A stretch of DNA of 39,294 nt. It comes from Actinomycetota bacterium (lineage in GTDB: Bacteria > Actinomycetota > Rubrobacteria > Rubrobacterales > Rubrobacteraceae). The stretch spans positions 1-39,294 of the forward strand of contig CADDYV010000033.1 in the NCBI GenBank assembly GCA_902810695.1. Direction: 5' to 3'. Position numbers and translations under genes: made by a program. The notes beneath the pieces are model-generated. The model saw only the letters and a program-made list of their open reading frames with translations, did no database searches and was not told where the DNA came from. Shown here piece by piece: positions 1 to 8,556 of the stretch (position 1 is the stretch's first letter; each line of letters starts with the position of its first letter).

Positions 1-39
1 AAGCATTCTTGGGTTTCTGAGACACAGAGCCAAGAAGAA

Positions 40-62
40 ACCCCGGTGAAGAACACCGGGGT
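40..62 (-). terminator. Rho-independent terminator of the 56-aa charged protein
   Basis: A 9-bp perfect stem (40-48 with 54-62, 5-nt loop) is GC-rich. Read on the minus strand it is followed by a T-rich stretch (tttcttctt). It lies about 35 bp past the stop of the minus-strand gene ending at 97. Confidence 0.75.
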
Positions 63-96
63 CCCTCCTTCCCGCGGTTCAGGTAAGAGCTTCGGC

Positions 97-267
97 TTAC
101 CTGGCCCCCACCAACTCGCGGACTTTCCTGGTTAGCGGTTTGTCTTCCCTGGTCTCGGGCTTCCTAGCCTTCTCTTCCTGCTGGCGGCTTCTGCGGGCCC
201 TCTCTTCTTCGAGCCTCATCCGCCGGGCTTCTTCCTCTAGTCTGTAGTCCCTGTAGCCGTAGCACAT
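97..267 (-). CDS. Small highly charged protein, unknown function (56 aa)
   Basis: I do not recognise a named family. The product is short, rich in Arg, Glu and Lys, and should form one long charged helix (runs such as RLEEEARRMRLEEERARR). The ATG at 267 is chosen because a strong SD (aaaggagg) sits about 8 nt upstream; the frame stays open further upstream, but that part has no SD. A terminator follows the gene. It is probably monocistronic and divergent from the manganese catalase. A nucleic-acid-binding or stress role would be a guess. Confidence 0.6.
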   Translation of the reverse strand: MCYGYRDYRLEEEARRMRLEEERARRSRQQEEKARKPETREDKPLTRKVRELVGAR

Positions 268-378
268 ACGCGCTCTTCCTCCTTTCAAGCAACGTCCCTG
301 TGCTTTTGGAGACAAGTTACCCGCGGGCGGCAACTACTAAACAATAGTTCATCACCGTATGTCGAGGCCTCCGACACC

Positions 379-404
379 GTTTCGAGGGCACACTAAACGG
401 GTAG
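379..404 (+). promoter_or_regulatory. Possible sigma-B-type promoter for Mn-catalase
   Basis: GTTTCG (379-384) and GGGTAG (399-404) are separated by 14 nt. This resembles the general-stress sigma-B type consensus (GTTT...GGGTAT). It would give a leader of roughly 160 nt before the catalase start at 571. The match is partial and was found by eye. Nothing else recognisable lies in the gene-free stretch 268-570 apart from the hairpin at 514-533. Confidence 0.3.
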
Positions 405-513
405 AAAATTTGGCGCGGGGTACCGAAGAGTAGCAGAACAAGGAAGTCCGTGAAGAAGGGGGTGATGGACAAAGCCAGTAGTTGGTAGATAGAGCCAGTT
501 AATCAGCCTTTCG

Positions 514-533
514 CTGCGGGCGTTCGCCCGCAG
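514..533 (+). promoter_or_regulatory. Hairpin in the catalase leader
   Basis: A perfect 8-bp GC stem (514-521 with 526-533) has a GTTC loop and ends 37 nt before the catalase ATG. No U-tract follows, so it looks more like an mRNA-stabilising or regulatory hairpin than a terminator. Confidence 0.35.
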
Positions 534-570
534 ATTTCAGAGCAAGAGTCCACTAGAAGGAGAGTAGTTT

Positions 571-1464
571 ATGTTTCTCCGGATAGACAAGCTACAGGTA
601 GAACTTCCCCGGCCACAGAGTGCGGACCCGGACGCGGCTGCAACGGTGCAGGAGCTGATGGGGGGCAAGTTCGGTGAGATGTCCACCCTGATGAACTACA
701 CCTACCAGTCGTTCAACTTCCGCAACAAGAGCAAGATCCGCCCCTACTACGACCTCATCGCCAACATCGCCGCCGAGGAGATGGGGCACATCGAGCTCGT
801 CTCCAACACGATCAATCTGCTCCTTGACAGGACAGCGGACGACGTAGACGGCGCGGACGGAGCGGCGCCGCTCGGGATGGCCGAGGGTGCTTCCTACCCC
901 GATCACTTCCTCAACGCCGGTCTCGGGACGATGGCCGCCGGGGCTGGAGGAGCGAAGTGGAGCGGAGACTACGTCTTCTCCACGGGCAACCTCAAACTCG
1001 ACCTTCTCCACAACTTCTTCCTTGAATCCGGCGCACGCATGGGCAAGATCCGGGTCTATGAGGCCACCGACAACCCGGTCGCCAGGGAGATGATCGGATA
1101 CCTGATTGTGCGCGGCGGCGTCCATCAGGAGGCCTATGCCAAGGCACTCTCCGATCTCTCTGACGGCGTAGACCTGACCAAGCTGCTCCCGGTACCGGAA
1201 ATAAAGAGCGAGAAGTTCCCGCACGCAAAGAAGTTTATGGATAAAGGCTACCACCGCTTCCTCTACCGCTTCAGCCCCAACGACTACAGGGAGATGTCCA
1301 AGATCTGGAACGGCCCGCAGGCGGACGACGGCCAGCCGCGCGAGGTCGTTGACGATCTCCCGGAGGGCGGCGAAGTCCCCGACCTCAGCGAGGTCTCGGC
1401 GATGTTCGCTCCCGGCGTGAACGCCGAGGACGTGAACGAGCTTGCCCAGAAGTTCGTGCGCTAG
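571..1464 (+). CDS. Manganese (non-haem) catalase
   Basis: Dimanganese catalase that dismutates hydrogen peroxide in the cytoplasm. The 297-aa length fits the family. The ferritin-like four-helix core carries the expected metal ligands: E36 (KFGEMS), E70 and H73 (AAEEMGH), E152 (FFLESGA) and H185 (GGVHQEA). The E152-H185 spacing of 33 matches well-studied Mn catalases (from memory). The ATG has an aaggag SD about 10 nt upstream. A strong terminator follows, so it is probably transcribed alone. A partial sigma-B-like promoter match upstream would fit stress induction (inference). It contributes to oxidative and desiccation tolerance in such bacteria. The family assignment is secure. Confidence 0.96.
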   Translation: MFLRIDKLQVELPRPQSADPDAAATVQELMGGKFGEMSTLMNYTYQSFNFRNKSKIRPYYDLIANIAAEEMGHIELVSNTINLLLDRTADDVDGADGAAPLGMAEGASYPDHFLNAGLGTMAAGAGGAKWSGDYVFSTGNLKLDLLHNFFLESGARMGKIRVYEATDNPVAREMIGYLIVRGGVHQEAYAKALSDLSDGVDLTKLLPVPEIKSEKFPHAKKFMDKGYHRFLYRFSPNDYREMSKIWNGPQADDGQPREVVDDLPEGGEVPDLSEVSAMFAPGVNAEDVNELAQKFVR

Positions 1465-1503
1465 GCTAACGTCGGAACTCTCAGAGCCCGAAGAATCCAG
1501 AAG

Positions 1504-1538
1504 ACCGGCGCGGATAAAATCCGCGCCGGTTCTCTTTA
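1504..1538 (+). terminator. Rho-independent terminator after Mn-catalase
   Basis: A 12-bp perfect stem (1504-1515 with 1519-1530, AAA loop) is followed by ttctcttt. It lies 40 bp past the catalase stop. Confidence 0.9.
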
Positions 1539-1661
1539 GAGCCGTCCCGATAAAACCCGGCGGGTTGACCGGGGCTGATCCGTGCCTGTAGCACCTGATA
1601 AGTAAAATCGAAACCGGGCGACAGTACGCTCTGAGGCCAAGGGATAACAGGAGGTTGCGAA

Positions 1662-2264
1662 ATGGCTGAAGGACCCGGTAGGGCGCTTCCGGGCTACGAC
1701 TTTGGAGCCCAGACTATCGCCAGATCGCCGATAGATCTGGACGAACTCGATCTGCTCAAGCAGACTGTGCTCTTTACCGAAGAAGACGAAAACTATCTGC
1801 ATCTGGCGGGCCAGGTGCTCGAAGATCAGTTAGATGACGTACTCGACACGTGGTACGACTTCGTGGCTTCCCATCCGCATCTGGTTTACTATTTCTCCGA
1901 CTCCGACGGAGAGCCGGATACGAACTACCTTTCCCGCGTGCGCGAGAGGTTCAAGCAGTGGGTTCTGGATGCCTGCAACCGGCCATACGACCAGGAATGG
2001 TTGGACTACCAGCAGGAGATCGCCCTGCGGCATACGCGGGAGAAAAAGAATCAGACGGACGATGTCCCTTCTGCGCCAGAGCACATCGGGCTGCGCTACA
2101 TGATCGCCTTCATCTACCCAATCACCGCGACGCTCCGACCGTTTCTGGCGAACAAAGGCCACTCCGAAGAAGAAGTGGAAAAGATGTTCCAGGCGTGGTT
2201 CAAGTCGGTGGTTCTGCACGTAACCCTCTGGAGCCAGCCGTATACAAAAGAAGGAGACTTCTAA
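1662..2264 (+). CDS. Protoglobin (single-domain haem sensor/globin)
   Basis: A 200-aa protein of the protoglobin family, with an N-terminal extension before the globin fold as in archaeal protoglobins. The typical opening is visible (YDFGAQTIARSPIDLDELDLLK), followed by TVLFTEEDENYLHLAGQVL. The proximal haem ligand is most likely H124 in IALRHTREKKN. There is no fused output domain, so it is a stand-alone protoglobin that binds O2, CO or NO or handles reactive nitrogen or oxygen species. The SD aggagg lies about 8 nt before the ATG. It follows the Mn-catalase terminator and precedes an unknown 163-aa gene by 71 bp. The context suggests a redox or gas-stress role (inference). Confidence 0.92.
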   Translation: MAEGPGRALPGYDFGAQTIARSPIDLDELDLLKQTVLFTEEDENYLHLAGQVLEDQLDDVLDTWYDFVASHPHLVYYFSDSDGEPDTNYLSRVRERFKQWVLDACNRPYDQEWLDYQQEIALRHTREKKNQTDDVPSAPEHIGLRYMIAFIYPITATLRPFLANKGHSEEEVEKMFQAWFKSVVLHVTLWSQPYTKEGDF

Positions 2265-2335
2265 CCCGGATTGTTCAACTTCTTTCGCATCACGCTTCCT
2301 CTCTCGAATTCTTTGCCCGTGGAGCCGGTGATACC

Positions 2336-2827
2336 ATGACCTCGCGTATCCCGCTGCACGGAGGAAGGTACCAGTTGAGCGAGGAGGATCCCATACAGCA
2401 GGATCGGAACCTGGCTCTAGCCTACCTGGATGAGCTTGACGAAGAGACGATGCGCCACGCGTGGGGAGAGAGGTCTCCCGAAGACCGGCGCAGGATCGTG
2501 CTCGCGGCCATCATCTTCGGGCGTCAGTTCGAGGAGAAGATGGCGGAAAACCCTCCAGGTCCGAGACAGGAAGAGAAGCAACGTTTCCTGATGTCCCTGA
2601 TGAACGCCGCCATCAGTGAGTTTGCCAAGTACGAGGGTGTAGACCAGAGCGAAGCGTCACGTTTCCTGAGCGACGTGAACACGCGCGATTACGTCCTGGA
2701 GTTCAACGAGGTGCTGGATGCCTACGACGAAGACGACCCGGAGCTAACCCTCGATGATGTTTTCAAGCGAGCTATCGAAGCCCGAAAGGAAAAGGCGATC
2801 CGGGCCCAGCACTGGAGTTCGGGCTAG
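2336..2827 (+). CDS. Hypothetical acidic helical protein (163 aa)
   Basis: I do not recognise a family. The protein is acidic, soluble and predicted mostly helical, with Asp/Glu-rich patches such as LDELDEETMRHAW and AYDEDDPELTLDDV. The frame is open far upstream, overlapping protoglobin; the ATG at 2336 is chosen because ggag lies 11 nt upstream and the upstream translation reads like a shadow. It lies 71 bp after protoglobin in the same direction and may be co-transcribed. It ends 5 bp from the convergent DUF924 gene. Confidence 0.7.
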   Translation: MTSRIPLHGGRYQLSEEDPIQQDRNLALAYLDELDEETMRHAWGERSPEDRRRIVLAAIIFGRQFEEKMAENPPGPRQEEKQRFLMSLMNAAISEFAKYEGVDQSEASRFLSDVNTRDYVLEFNEVLDAYDEDDPELTLDDVFKRAIEARKEKAIRAQHWSSG

Positions 2828-2832
2828 GGGCA

Positions 2833-3393
2833 CTAGAAAGGAGCATCGGGTCCTCCGAGAAACGCCTCTTCCTCGGGTGTCGAGCTGCGGCCCAGGACCT
2901 CGTTGCGGTGCGGGAAGCGCCCGAAGCGGGCGATAACCCTCTTATGCCGGATGGCGTAATCGAGCAGCTCGTCGGAGTCGAGATCCCGCCCCAGCGCGCG
3001 GAATAGCTCCACGGAACGACGCTGGTCTTCCAGATCCTCGCTGTGCTCGAAAGGCAGGTAGACGAATATCCGCTCTATGGGGCGCAGGCTACGGTCGAAG
3101 CCGCTCTCGATGGCGTGTTTTGCTGCTTCGCGGGCCTGCGGGTCCGTGGCGAAGGCGCGGGTGTCTCCGCGAAACATGTTGCGCGGGAACTGGTCGAGGA
3201 GCAGTATCAGGGCCAGGCACCCGCGCGGTGAAGACTTCCAGCCGTCAAGCTCGCCGGCGGCTGCCCGCTCGTAGTCACCACCGAAGCGCGACTGGATCTC
3301 CTGGTCGAAAGCCTCCCCGCCCCGGAACCAGGTCTCCCGGAAGCCATCTTCATCACCGAACCAGAAATTCAGGATCTCCTCGATACCCGCCAC
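2833..3393 (-). CDS. DUF924 family protein
   Basis: A 186-aa protein matching the DUF924 family, an all-helical TPR-like fold of unknown biochemical role. Family hallmarks are the opening EEILNFWFGD, the central LALILLLDQFPRNMFRG with its DQFPRN core, and the closing region GRFPHRNEVLGR. The GTG start lies 4 nt after the permease stop codon on the same strand, so the two are very likely co-transcribed and perhaps translationally coupled. No signal peptide or membrane segment is visible. Confidence 0.92.
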   Translation of the reverse strand: MAGIEEILNFWFGDEDGFRETWFRGGEAFDQEIQSRFGGDYERAAAGELDGWKSSPRGCLALILLLDQFPRNMFRGDTRAFATDPQAREAAKHAIESGFDRSLRPIERIFVYLPFEHSEDLEDQRRSVELFRALGRDLDSDELLDYAIRHKRVIARFGRFPHRNEVLGRSSTPEEEAFLGGPDAPF

Positions 3394-3397
3394 GAGC

Positions 3398-5347
3398 TTA
3401 ACCGCCGACGTGGATCGCGGGCCGAAGTCTGGGGTCTGGCTCCGCCTCCCTCAAGATCTCACGGGTAACGGGGGCCGTATCTCCCTCCCCGAACAGCAGG
3501 TAGCGGAACAGGTAGACGATAGGGTTACCCTCGGTCCAGCCGAAGTAGCAGTGCGGCTTCTTGCCGGTAGTGTCGCGCAGGTACAGCAGGAGATAGGCGA
3601 TGGCGTTGGGCACACTCGAACTCTCCGCCCGCAAGACCCGGTATTTGCCGACCTGCACCCCTTTCACCTCCAGCACGTCGGTAAACTCCGAGGGGTCTGC
3701 AACATCAACTTCGAGGAAGAGGATCGGTACGTCCGGCGGGATGTGGTTGTCTTCGCGCTGCTCCTTCTCCTTGAAGGCGTACTCCCGCCTCTTGCCCGAC
3801 TGCCTGCGGTTGGCGACGATGTGGATGTCATCGCCGCTGATATCGTCTATAAACTTCTGGGCCATCTCGTCAATCTCTATCTTCTCCTGACGCAACTCGG
3901 TCGTGCGCATCACCCGCGAGAACAGCGAGACGAAGATTATCGCGACGATAAAGAATATGGAGATCTTGATGCCATCCGGCTGCTCGATGATGTTTGCCAC
4001 GGTAGCGTAGATCAGCACTACAGAAACTATGCCGAAGGTGACTACTCCGCGCCTTGATCCCGTGCGTCTGGCGGCCAGCGTAACCGCGATGGCCGCCGAG
4101 GTCATCATCGCCAGAACGCCGGTCGCATACGGGCCGCCCTGGGCGTCTACTCCCGCTTTGAAGAAGATCACGATAGCAAAAGCGATGGCCGTATATACCA
4201 GCACCAGGGGCCTTACCGCCCTCCCCCACTCTGGAGCCATCCCGTAACGCGGAAGGTAGCGCGGCACGATATTCAACAGCCCGGCCATCGCCGAAGCCCC
4301 CGCGAACCACAAGATCGCAATAGTCGAGATGTCGTAGATGGTGCCGAAGATGTTGCCCAGGTGTGTGTGCGCCAGGTAGGCGAGCGCGCGTCCGGCGGCG
4401 GGCCCGCCGTTTACAAATTCCTTGTGCGGAATCAGAACCGCCGTGACGAAGCTGGTGGTGATCAGGAAAAAGCTCATGATGATGGCGGCCACGGCGAGCA
4501 TCTTGCGCGTGTTGCGGATACGCACCCTCGGCTGCTGCGGATCGTCGTCGGGAGCGCCGCGCACGAGCGGCATCATCGAGACACCGGTTTCGAACCCCGA
4601 AAGCCCCAGGGCGAGCTGCGGGAAGATCAAGATCGAAGCCCCGATCATGGCACTCGGACTCCCATAGTTTCTCAGCAATCCATCCTTCCAGTGCGCCAGA
4701 TTGCTCGGGTCAGTCACGATGAGGTACATGCTGAAGGCTACGATGATCAGGTTGAGTAGCAGGTAGGTGCCGACCAGAACGACAGCAATTCCTATGGCTT
4801 CTCTGAATCCTTTGAGAAAGACTCCGCCCAGAATGGCTATCAGAACCAGGGTGATGATAACTTCCTGACCGTTTAGAAACTTCGGCACGATCGGGTTTTC
4901 GGCCAAGTGTGTCGCAGCATCCGATGCGGAGAGGGTGATCGTGAACAGCCACGCGGTCGCCACGAATCCCAAAAGACACAGCACGAACAGCTTGCCTTTC
5001 CAGAACGAGAGCAAATGTTCAAGCATCGCGATGGAGCCCTGCCCGTGAGGGCTGCCCACGGCGACGCGCCGGTAGGTCGGCAGCATCCCAAACAGCGTCA
5101 GGAGCACTATGAACATGGTGGCTATGGGAGAGAGGGTTCCCGCAGCGAGCGCCGCGATGCCAGGGATATAACCTAAAGTAGAGAAGTAGTCCACGCCGGT
5201 GAGGCACACGACCTGCCACCAGGCATGTTGCTCCCGACTCTCCTTGACGTGCGGGCCCTGCACCTCCTCGACGCGATTTTCGAGCAACCAGCGCCTGAAA
5301 CGGCTGGCCTGGCCTTTCGTAGAATCCACCGTTTTAGCCACAGCCAT
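3398..5347 (-). CDS. APC-superfamily permease with C-terminal soluble domain
   Basis: A 649-aa integral membrane transporter of the amino acid/polyamine/organocation superfamily. About 45 hydrophilic residues precede the first helix, whose broken-helix motif [14 protein letters not shown] (50-63) is typical of the LeuT-like fold. About twelve hydrophobic segments follow to about residue 480. A cytosolic tail of roughly 160 residues resembles those of long APC members, including KimA/YdaO-type potassium importers. The substrate (amino acid or potassium) cannot be read from sequence; family-wide annotation is usually amino acid permease. The ATG follows a run of G (gatgggggatg). DUF924 is the downstream partner. 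Confidence 0.88.
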   Translation of the reverse strand: MAVAKTVDSTKGQASRFRRWLLENRVEEVQGPHVKESREQHAWWQVVCLTGVDYFSTLGYIPGIAALAAGTLSPIATMFIVLLTLFGMLPTYRRVAVGSPHGQGSIAMLEHLLSFWKGKLFVLCLLGFVATAWLFTITLSASDAATHLAENPIVPKFLNGQEVIITLVLIAILGGVFLKGFREAIGIAVVLVGTYLLLNLIIVAFSMYLIVTDPSNLAHWKDGLLRNYGSPSAMIGASILIFPQLALGLSGFETGVSMMPLVRGAPDDDPQQPRVRIRNTRKMLAVAAIIMSFFLITTSFVTAVLIPHKEFVNGGPAAGRALAYLAHTHLGNIFGTIYDISTIAILWFAGASAMAGLLNIVPRYLPRYGMAPEWGRAVRPLVLVYTAIAFAIVIFFKAGVDAQGGPYATGVLAMMTSAAIAVTLAARRTGSRRGVVTFGIVSVVLIYATVANIIEQPDGIKISIFFIVAIIFVSLFSRVMRTTELRQEKIEIDEMAQKFIDDISGDDIHIVANRRQSGKRREYAFKEKEQREDNHIPPDVPILFLEVDVADPSEFTDVLEVKGVQVGKYRVLRAESSSVPNAIAYLLLYLRDTTGKKPHCYFGWTEGNPIVYLFRYLLFGEGDTAPVTREILREAEPDPRLRPAIHVGG

Positions 5348-5621
5348 CCCCCATCAAGGCCGATAGCCTCACACAGAGACCGGGCAGGAATCGCTCGCGA
5401 GGAGCATCAAACGGAGAAATCTCTGGCATATCGCCCTGATTTTACCCTTTCTCCTGGCCCCTTTCGGAAGCGTAACGCCGCAGGCTCTCATCCTGCAACG
5501 ATTGGATGTATACCCCCGCCACGAATGGTTGTCAATGCCAGTCACATGGACACAAGATCTGGCTCTACTTCTACAATTGTAGCCCCGCTACACAGGACAT
5601 AGTTGGCACCTCAAAGAATTG

Positions 5622-6518
5622 CTATGGCATCAAACCGCCGCCTGTTACTCCTATCACCTCTCCTGAGAGGTAGCTGGAGTCCTCCGAGGCCAGGAACACA
5701 TAAGAAGGTGCTACCTCGGCAGGTTGGGCCGGGCGTCCCATGGGCTTGGAACCCCCAAACTCTGGCACCCCCTCGGTGGGCATCGTAGCCGGGATCAGGG
5801 GAGTCCAGACCGGGCCCGGAGCAACCACGTTAACCCTGATGCCTTGAGAGGTCAACTCCTGGGCAAGTCCCTTGGAGAAGGTAACGATGGCCCCTTTGGT
5901 AGCAGCGTAGTCCAGGAGTATAGGCTTTGGCTGGTAGGCCTCGATCGAAGCGGTGTTGATAATGCAGGCTCCCTCCAGCATGTGCTCCACGGCGGCCCTG
6001 CACAACCAGAACATCGCGTAGACGTTCGTCTTGAAGGTCCTGTCGAACTGCTCCGAGGAGATCTCCCTTATACCGCCCCGGGCCATCTGGAAAGCAGCGT
6101 TGTTGACCAGGACATCTATCCTGCCAAATTCCTCGGTAGCGCGTTCGATAATCTCCTTGCAGTATGACTCGCTCTGAAGATCTCCCGAAACCGCTACAGC
6201 CTTCTTGCCGGCCTCTTCTACCACCCGGATGGTCTCGCGGGCGTCAGATTCTTCTTCCGCCAGGTATGTGAAGAGTACATCGGCCCCCTCGCGGGCAAAG
6301 GCCAGCGCCACAGCACGACCAATTCCTGAGTCACCGCCGGTGACGATGGTTGCCTTGCCTTCGAGCTTACCAGAGCCGCGGTACGATCTCTCTCCATAAT
6401 CGGGCTCGGGCTCCATCTGCGATTCGAGCCCGGGATGGGCCTGCTCCTGCTGCGGATACTCCGGTTGCGAGTACTTCTCTGTTGGGTTTTGCTCCCTGCT
6501 CCGATCTCCACTCACCAC
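5622..6518 (-). CDS. SDR oxidoreductase, general-stress-protein-39 type
   Basis: A 298-aa short-chain dehydrogenase. After a hydrophilic N-terminal extension of about 50 residues comes the NAD(P) motif TGGDSGIG (60-67), then NNAA (139-142), with catalytic S191 (NTASIEAY), Y204 and K208 (YAATK), and the family tail GPVWTPLIPAT. The extension with PGLESQMEPEPDYGE and the overall pattern match Bacillus YdaD/GSP39 and YhxC-like proteins, which are sigma-B-controlled stress proteins. The start is GTG with aaggagag just upstream. It is the last gene of the minus-strand DUF2267 stress operon (97-bp gap to the gene before it). The substrate is unknown. Confidence 0.93.
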   Translation of the reverse strand: MVSGDRSREQNPTEKYSQPEYPQQEQAHPGLESQMEPEPDYGERSYRGSGKLEGKATIVTGGDSGIGRAVALAFAREGADVLFTYLAEEESDARETIRVVEEAGKKAVAVSGDLQSESYCKEIIERATEEFGRIDVLVNNAAFQMARGGIREISSEQFDRTFKTNVYAMFWLCRAAVEHMLEGACIINTASIEAYQPKPILLDYAATKGAIVTFSKGLAQELTSQGIRVNVVAPGPVWTPLIPATMPTEGVPEFGGSKPMGRPAQPAEVAPSYVFLASEDSSYLSGEVIGVTGGGLMP

Positions 6519-6615
6519 GTGCTCTCCTTAATCTGTACTCCGGGCGACCCTTGATCAACCTCTCGGCGCGCTCCACCGCACTGCTGTTTACCCGGATAGC
6601 CACCGGTAGTTCCCG

Positions 6616-6996
6616 CTATTTGGTCTGGAACAACGGCGCGTATTCCTCCGGCAGTTGCGCCCGGACGTCGCCGAACTCGCCCGCCGTGATAGCCTCCCTG
6701 AGCGTGCTCATCACCGCCCTGGCGTGCTGTATCGCCTGTTGTTCTTCTACTCCTTCTTTCGCAGATACTCTCTGGAAAAATTCCTCTAGCGAGAAGGGAT
6801 CTGCCTTTTGCTCCTCGTCGTAGCGGACGTACTCCGCCAGTTCGGGCGGAAGCTGGGAGGCGAGATCGTGGGGCTCCCCACCAGCCAGGCGTTCGCCGAG
6901 GGTACGGAGCGTAGCACTCGCGGCCTTCTCCGCCTCTTCGCGCGAGGCTATTCCCGCTCGCTCCTGAACCGCTTTGATGAACTCGGGATACTTCAT
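6616..6996 (-). CDS. DUF2267 protein (paralogue 3)
   Basis: A 126-aa soluble protein of the DUF2267 family, two related helical halves each of about 60 residues. Hallmarks are EEAEKAASATLRTLGERL with DLASQLPPEL in the first half and AVMSTLREAI with VRAQLPEEYAPLF in the second. The family is abundant in stress-tolerant actinobacteria and has no proven biochemical activity. The ATG follows aaggaggagcg. It is one of three DUF2267 paralogues in the same operon and lies between the DUF2188 and SDR genes. Confidence 0.92.
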   Translation of the reverse strand: MKYPEFIKAVQERAGIASREEAEKAASATLRTLGERLAGGEPHDLASQLPPELAEYVRYDEEQKADPFSLEEFFQRVSAKEGVEEQQAIQHARAVMSTLREAITAGEFGDVRAQLPEEYAPLFQTK

Positions 6997-7044
6997 CGCT
7001 CCTCCTTCTACTCTAAGCTTTCTGGTCTCCGCAGCGAGATATTC

Positions 7045-7230
7045 CTACTGCTCGCTGGCCTCTTCGTTGTGGATAAAGAACTCTACCTTGTCTTTCTCAG
7101 CATCTGCTCTGCCGCGTTTTTCTGCCTGCTCCCGGGTGGAGTGCACGGAGGATGGTTTCTTGTTGCCCTCCCTGAGCACCACCCACTCATCGGCGCGGCG
7201 GACAACATGCACCGGTTTGTCATTGGTCAT
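7045..7230 (-). CDS. DUF2188 small protein
   Basis: A 61-aa protein matching DUF2188, a small compact domain often seen with stress genes. It carries the family pattern VHVVRRADEWVVLREGNKKPS, then a TREQAEKRGR helix and a final beta strand (VEFFIHNEE). The ATG follows an aggag SD. It is embedded in the DUF2267 operon, 48 bp before paralogue 3. The function is unknown; a single-domain ligand- or nucleic-acid-binding role is only a guess. Confidence 0.88.
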   Translation of the reverse strand: MTNDKPVHVVRRADEWVVLREGNKKPSSVHSTREQAEKRGRADAEKDKVEFFIHNEEASEQ

Positions 7231-7254
7231 GATCTCAATCTCCTGAAGCCTCAG

Positions 7255-7455
7255 CTAACTATCCTCTTCTCGCTCCCGGAGCTTTCTAGCAACCCGGCGC
7301 TTCTCTTCATCCTCGCCGGGTTCCTCCGACGCCCCCACCCGCGAGGACTTATCTCCTTTCGACCCACGCCCGAGGTGCGACGTCTGCTTTGGCTCGGGGT
7401 CTGCGGCTTCCTTGGCTATCTCGGGATTGTTCTTCGGCCTCTTGTGCCGGCTCAC
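7255..7455 (-). CDS. Small hydrophilic charged protein (66 aa)
   Basis: I do not recognise a family with certainty. The product is very hydrophilic, Lys/Arg/Glu-rich and probably disordered, with SHLGRGSKGDKSS in the middle and a KRRVARKLREREE tail. The GTG start at 7455 is preferred because ggaggtgaaggc immediately precedes it; the open frame upstream overlaps the neighbouring DUF2267 gene and looks non-coding. Composition and position in the stress operon recall small desiccation or general-stress proteins (inference). Confidence 0.65.
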   Translation of the reverse strand: MSRHKRPKNNPEIAKEAADPEPKQTSHLGRGSKGDKSSRVGASEEPGEDEEKRRVARKLREREEDS

Positions 7456-7507
7456 GCCTTCACCTCCTGTACCACGAACATTCTGAAATCCAGATCTCCT
7501 CCTGCAC

Positions 7508-7882
7508 CTAACCCTGCAAAAGTGGGTGGAACTCGCGGGGTAGCTGCGAACGTACATCGGAGAGCTCTCCGTCAGAGATCGCCTGTCCTAGCACCCGCAT
7601 GGTGGCCGTGGCGTGATCTGTGGCCTTGTTTATGTCCACCCCTTCTTTTTCGCCCACCCTTCGGAAGAATCCCTCCAGGCCAAAGCCCTCGGGGTTGCCC
7701 GAGGCGCGGCGCAGAGGACCTTGCAGCTCTTCTGGAAGTTGCTCCGCAATATCGCTTGCCTCCCCGCCGCTTATGCGTTCTCCCAATGTCTCGAAAGTGG
7801 CGATCACTGCCCGCTCGGCCTCACCGGGGCCCGGGCTTGCTATCCTGTCCTCGACCTTCTCCACAAACTCTACGAACTCCAT
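7508..7882 (-). CDS. DUF2267 protein (paralogue 2)
   Basis: A 124-aa DUF2267 protein with the two-fold pattern: ERAVIATFETLGERISGGEA with DIAEQLPEEL, then ATMRVLGQAISDGELSDVRSQ with LPREFHPLL. It starts 16 bp after the upstream paralogue, with aaggaggg before the ATG. Divergence between the paralogues is substantial, so they may have specialised or form hetero-oligomers (inference). Confidence 0.92.
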   Translation of the reverse strand: MEFVEFVEKVEDRIASPGPGEAERAVIATFETLGERISGGEASDIAEQLPEELQGPLRRASGNPEGFGLEGFFRRVGEKEGVDINKATDHATATMRVLGQAISDGELSDVRSQLPREFHPLLQG

Positions 7883-7898
7883 CTACTGCTCTCCCTCC

Positions 7899-8303
7899 TT
7901 ACCCGCTCTCTGTGCCGCTAAAAAGCGGAGCATACTCCTCTGGAAGCTGGGCCCGGATTTCCTCAAGCTCACCGCCGCTTATCGCCCTCTCCAGAGCCTT
8001 CATGACAGCCGCAGCGTGTATGCTAGCTGTCGCTATCTCCACATCTTCCTTCTGCGCAACGCGGCGGTAAAACTCCCCGAGCGAAAAGCTCTCCCCGCCT
8101 TCTTCAGATTTCAGCCCGATAGGTATCTTGAAAGGATCGGGGAGTTGGGAGGCCAGATCTGCGGCCTCCCTTCCACCAACCAGCTCCCCGAGCGTGGCCA
8201 GGGTGGCTTCGATGGCCCGCTCGGCCTGTCCCGGATCGACGGGGTCCAGTTGTGCCGGACCGAGCTGGCCTTCCACCTCCCCTACTAGCTCCTCACGCCT
8301 CAT
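7899..8303 (-). CDS. DUF2267 protein (paralogue 1)
   Basis: A 134-aa DUF2267 protein. Its first half has QAERAIEATLATLGELVGG and DLASQLPDPF; its second half has AAAVMKALERAISGGELEEI and RAQLPEEYAPLF. The ATG lies 3 bp past the stop of the preceding 71-aa gene, so translational coupling is likely. The end resembles paralogue 3 (LPEEYAPLF), pointing to duplication within the operon. Confidence 0.92.
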   Translation of the reverse strand: MRREELVGEVEGQLGPAQLDPVDPGQAERAIEATLATLGELVGGREAADLASQLPDPFKIPIGLKSEEGGESFSLGEFYRRVAQKEDVEIATASIHAAAVMKALERAISGGELEEIRAQLPEEYAPLFSGTESG

Positions 8304-8306
8304 GCC

Positions 8307-8522
8307 CTATCTTTGCCCGAGCAGGCTCTTGGCTCTCTGGGCGCGCTCGGCATCCTGTCTCTGTACCTCGCGGAAGAAGTCCGCCAACTCCTGATCGCCC
8401 TCTCCTTCAGCATCCTCGATGTACTTGGCATAGACCTGTCCGCCTTCCGCCGCGTGGTAGAAGACGCTGGTGAGGTCGAAGACAGCATCACTTATGCCCG
8501 TCTGCCGCTCTCCGTTACTCAT
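8307..8522 (-). CDS. Small ferritin-like/helical protein, first gene of the stress operon (71 aa)
   Basis: A short helical protein with the pattern SDAVFDLTSVFYHAAEGGQ, then YIEDAEGEGDQELADFFREV. The E...H/Y-rich helices recall half of a ferritin-like four-helix bundle, but a dimetal motif is not complete, so the family call is tentative. The ATG at 8522 is chosen because aaggaggtttggtg precedes it. It heads the minus-strand operon of DUF2267, DUF2188 and SDR genes, behind an AT-rich promoter region. Confidence 0.75.
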   Translation of the reverse strand: MSNGERQTGISDAVFDLTSVFYHAAEGGQVYAKYIEDAEGEGDQELADFFREVQRQDAERAQRAKSLLGQR

Positions 8523-8556
8523 CACCAAACCTCCTTCTTGCTTGCCTGCGAGACGA

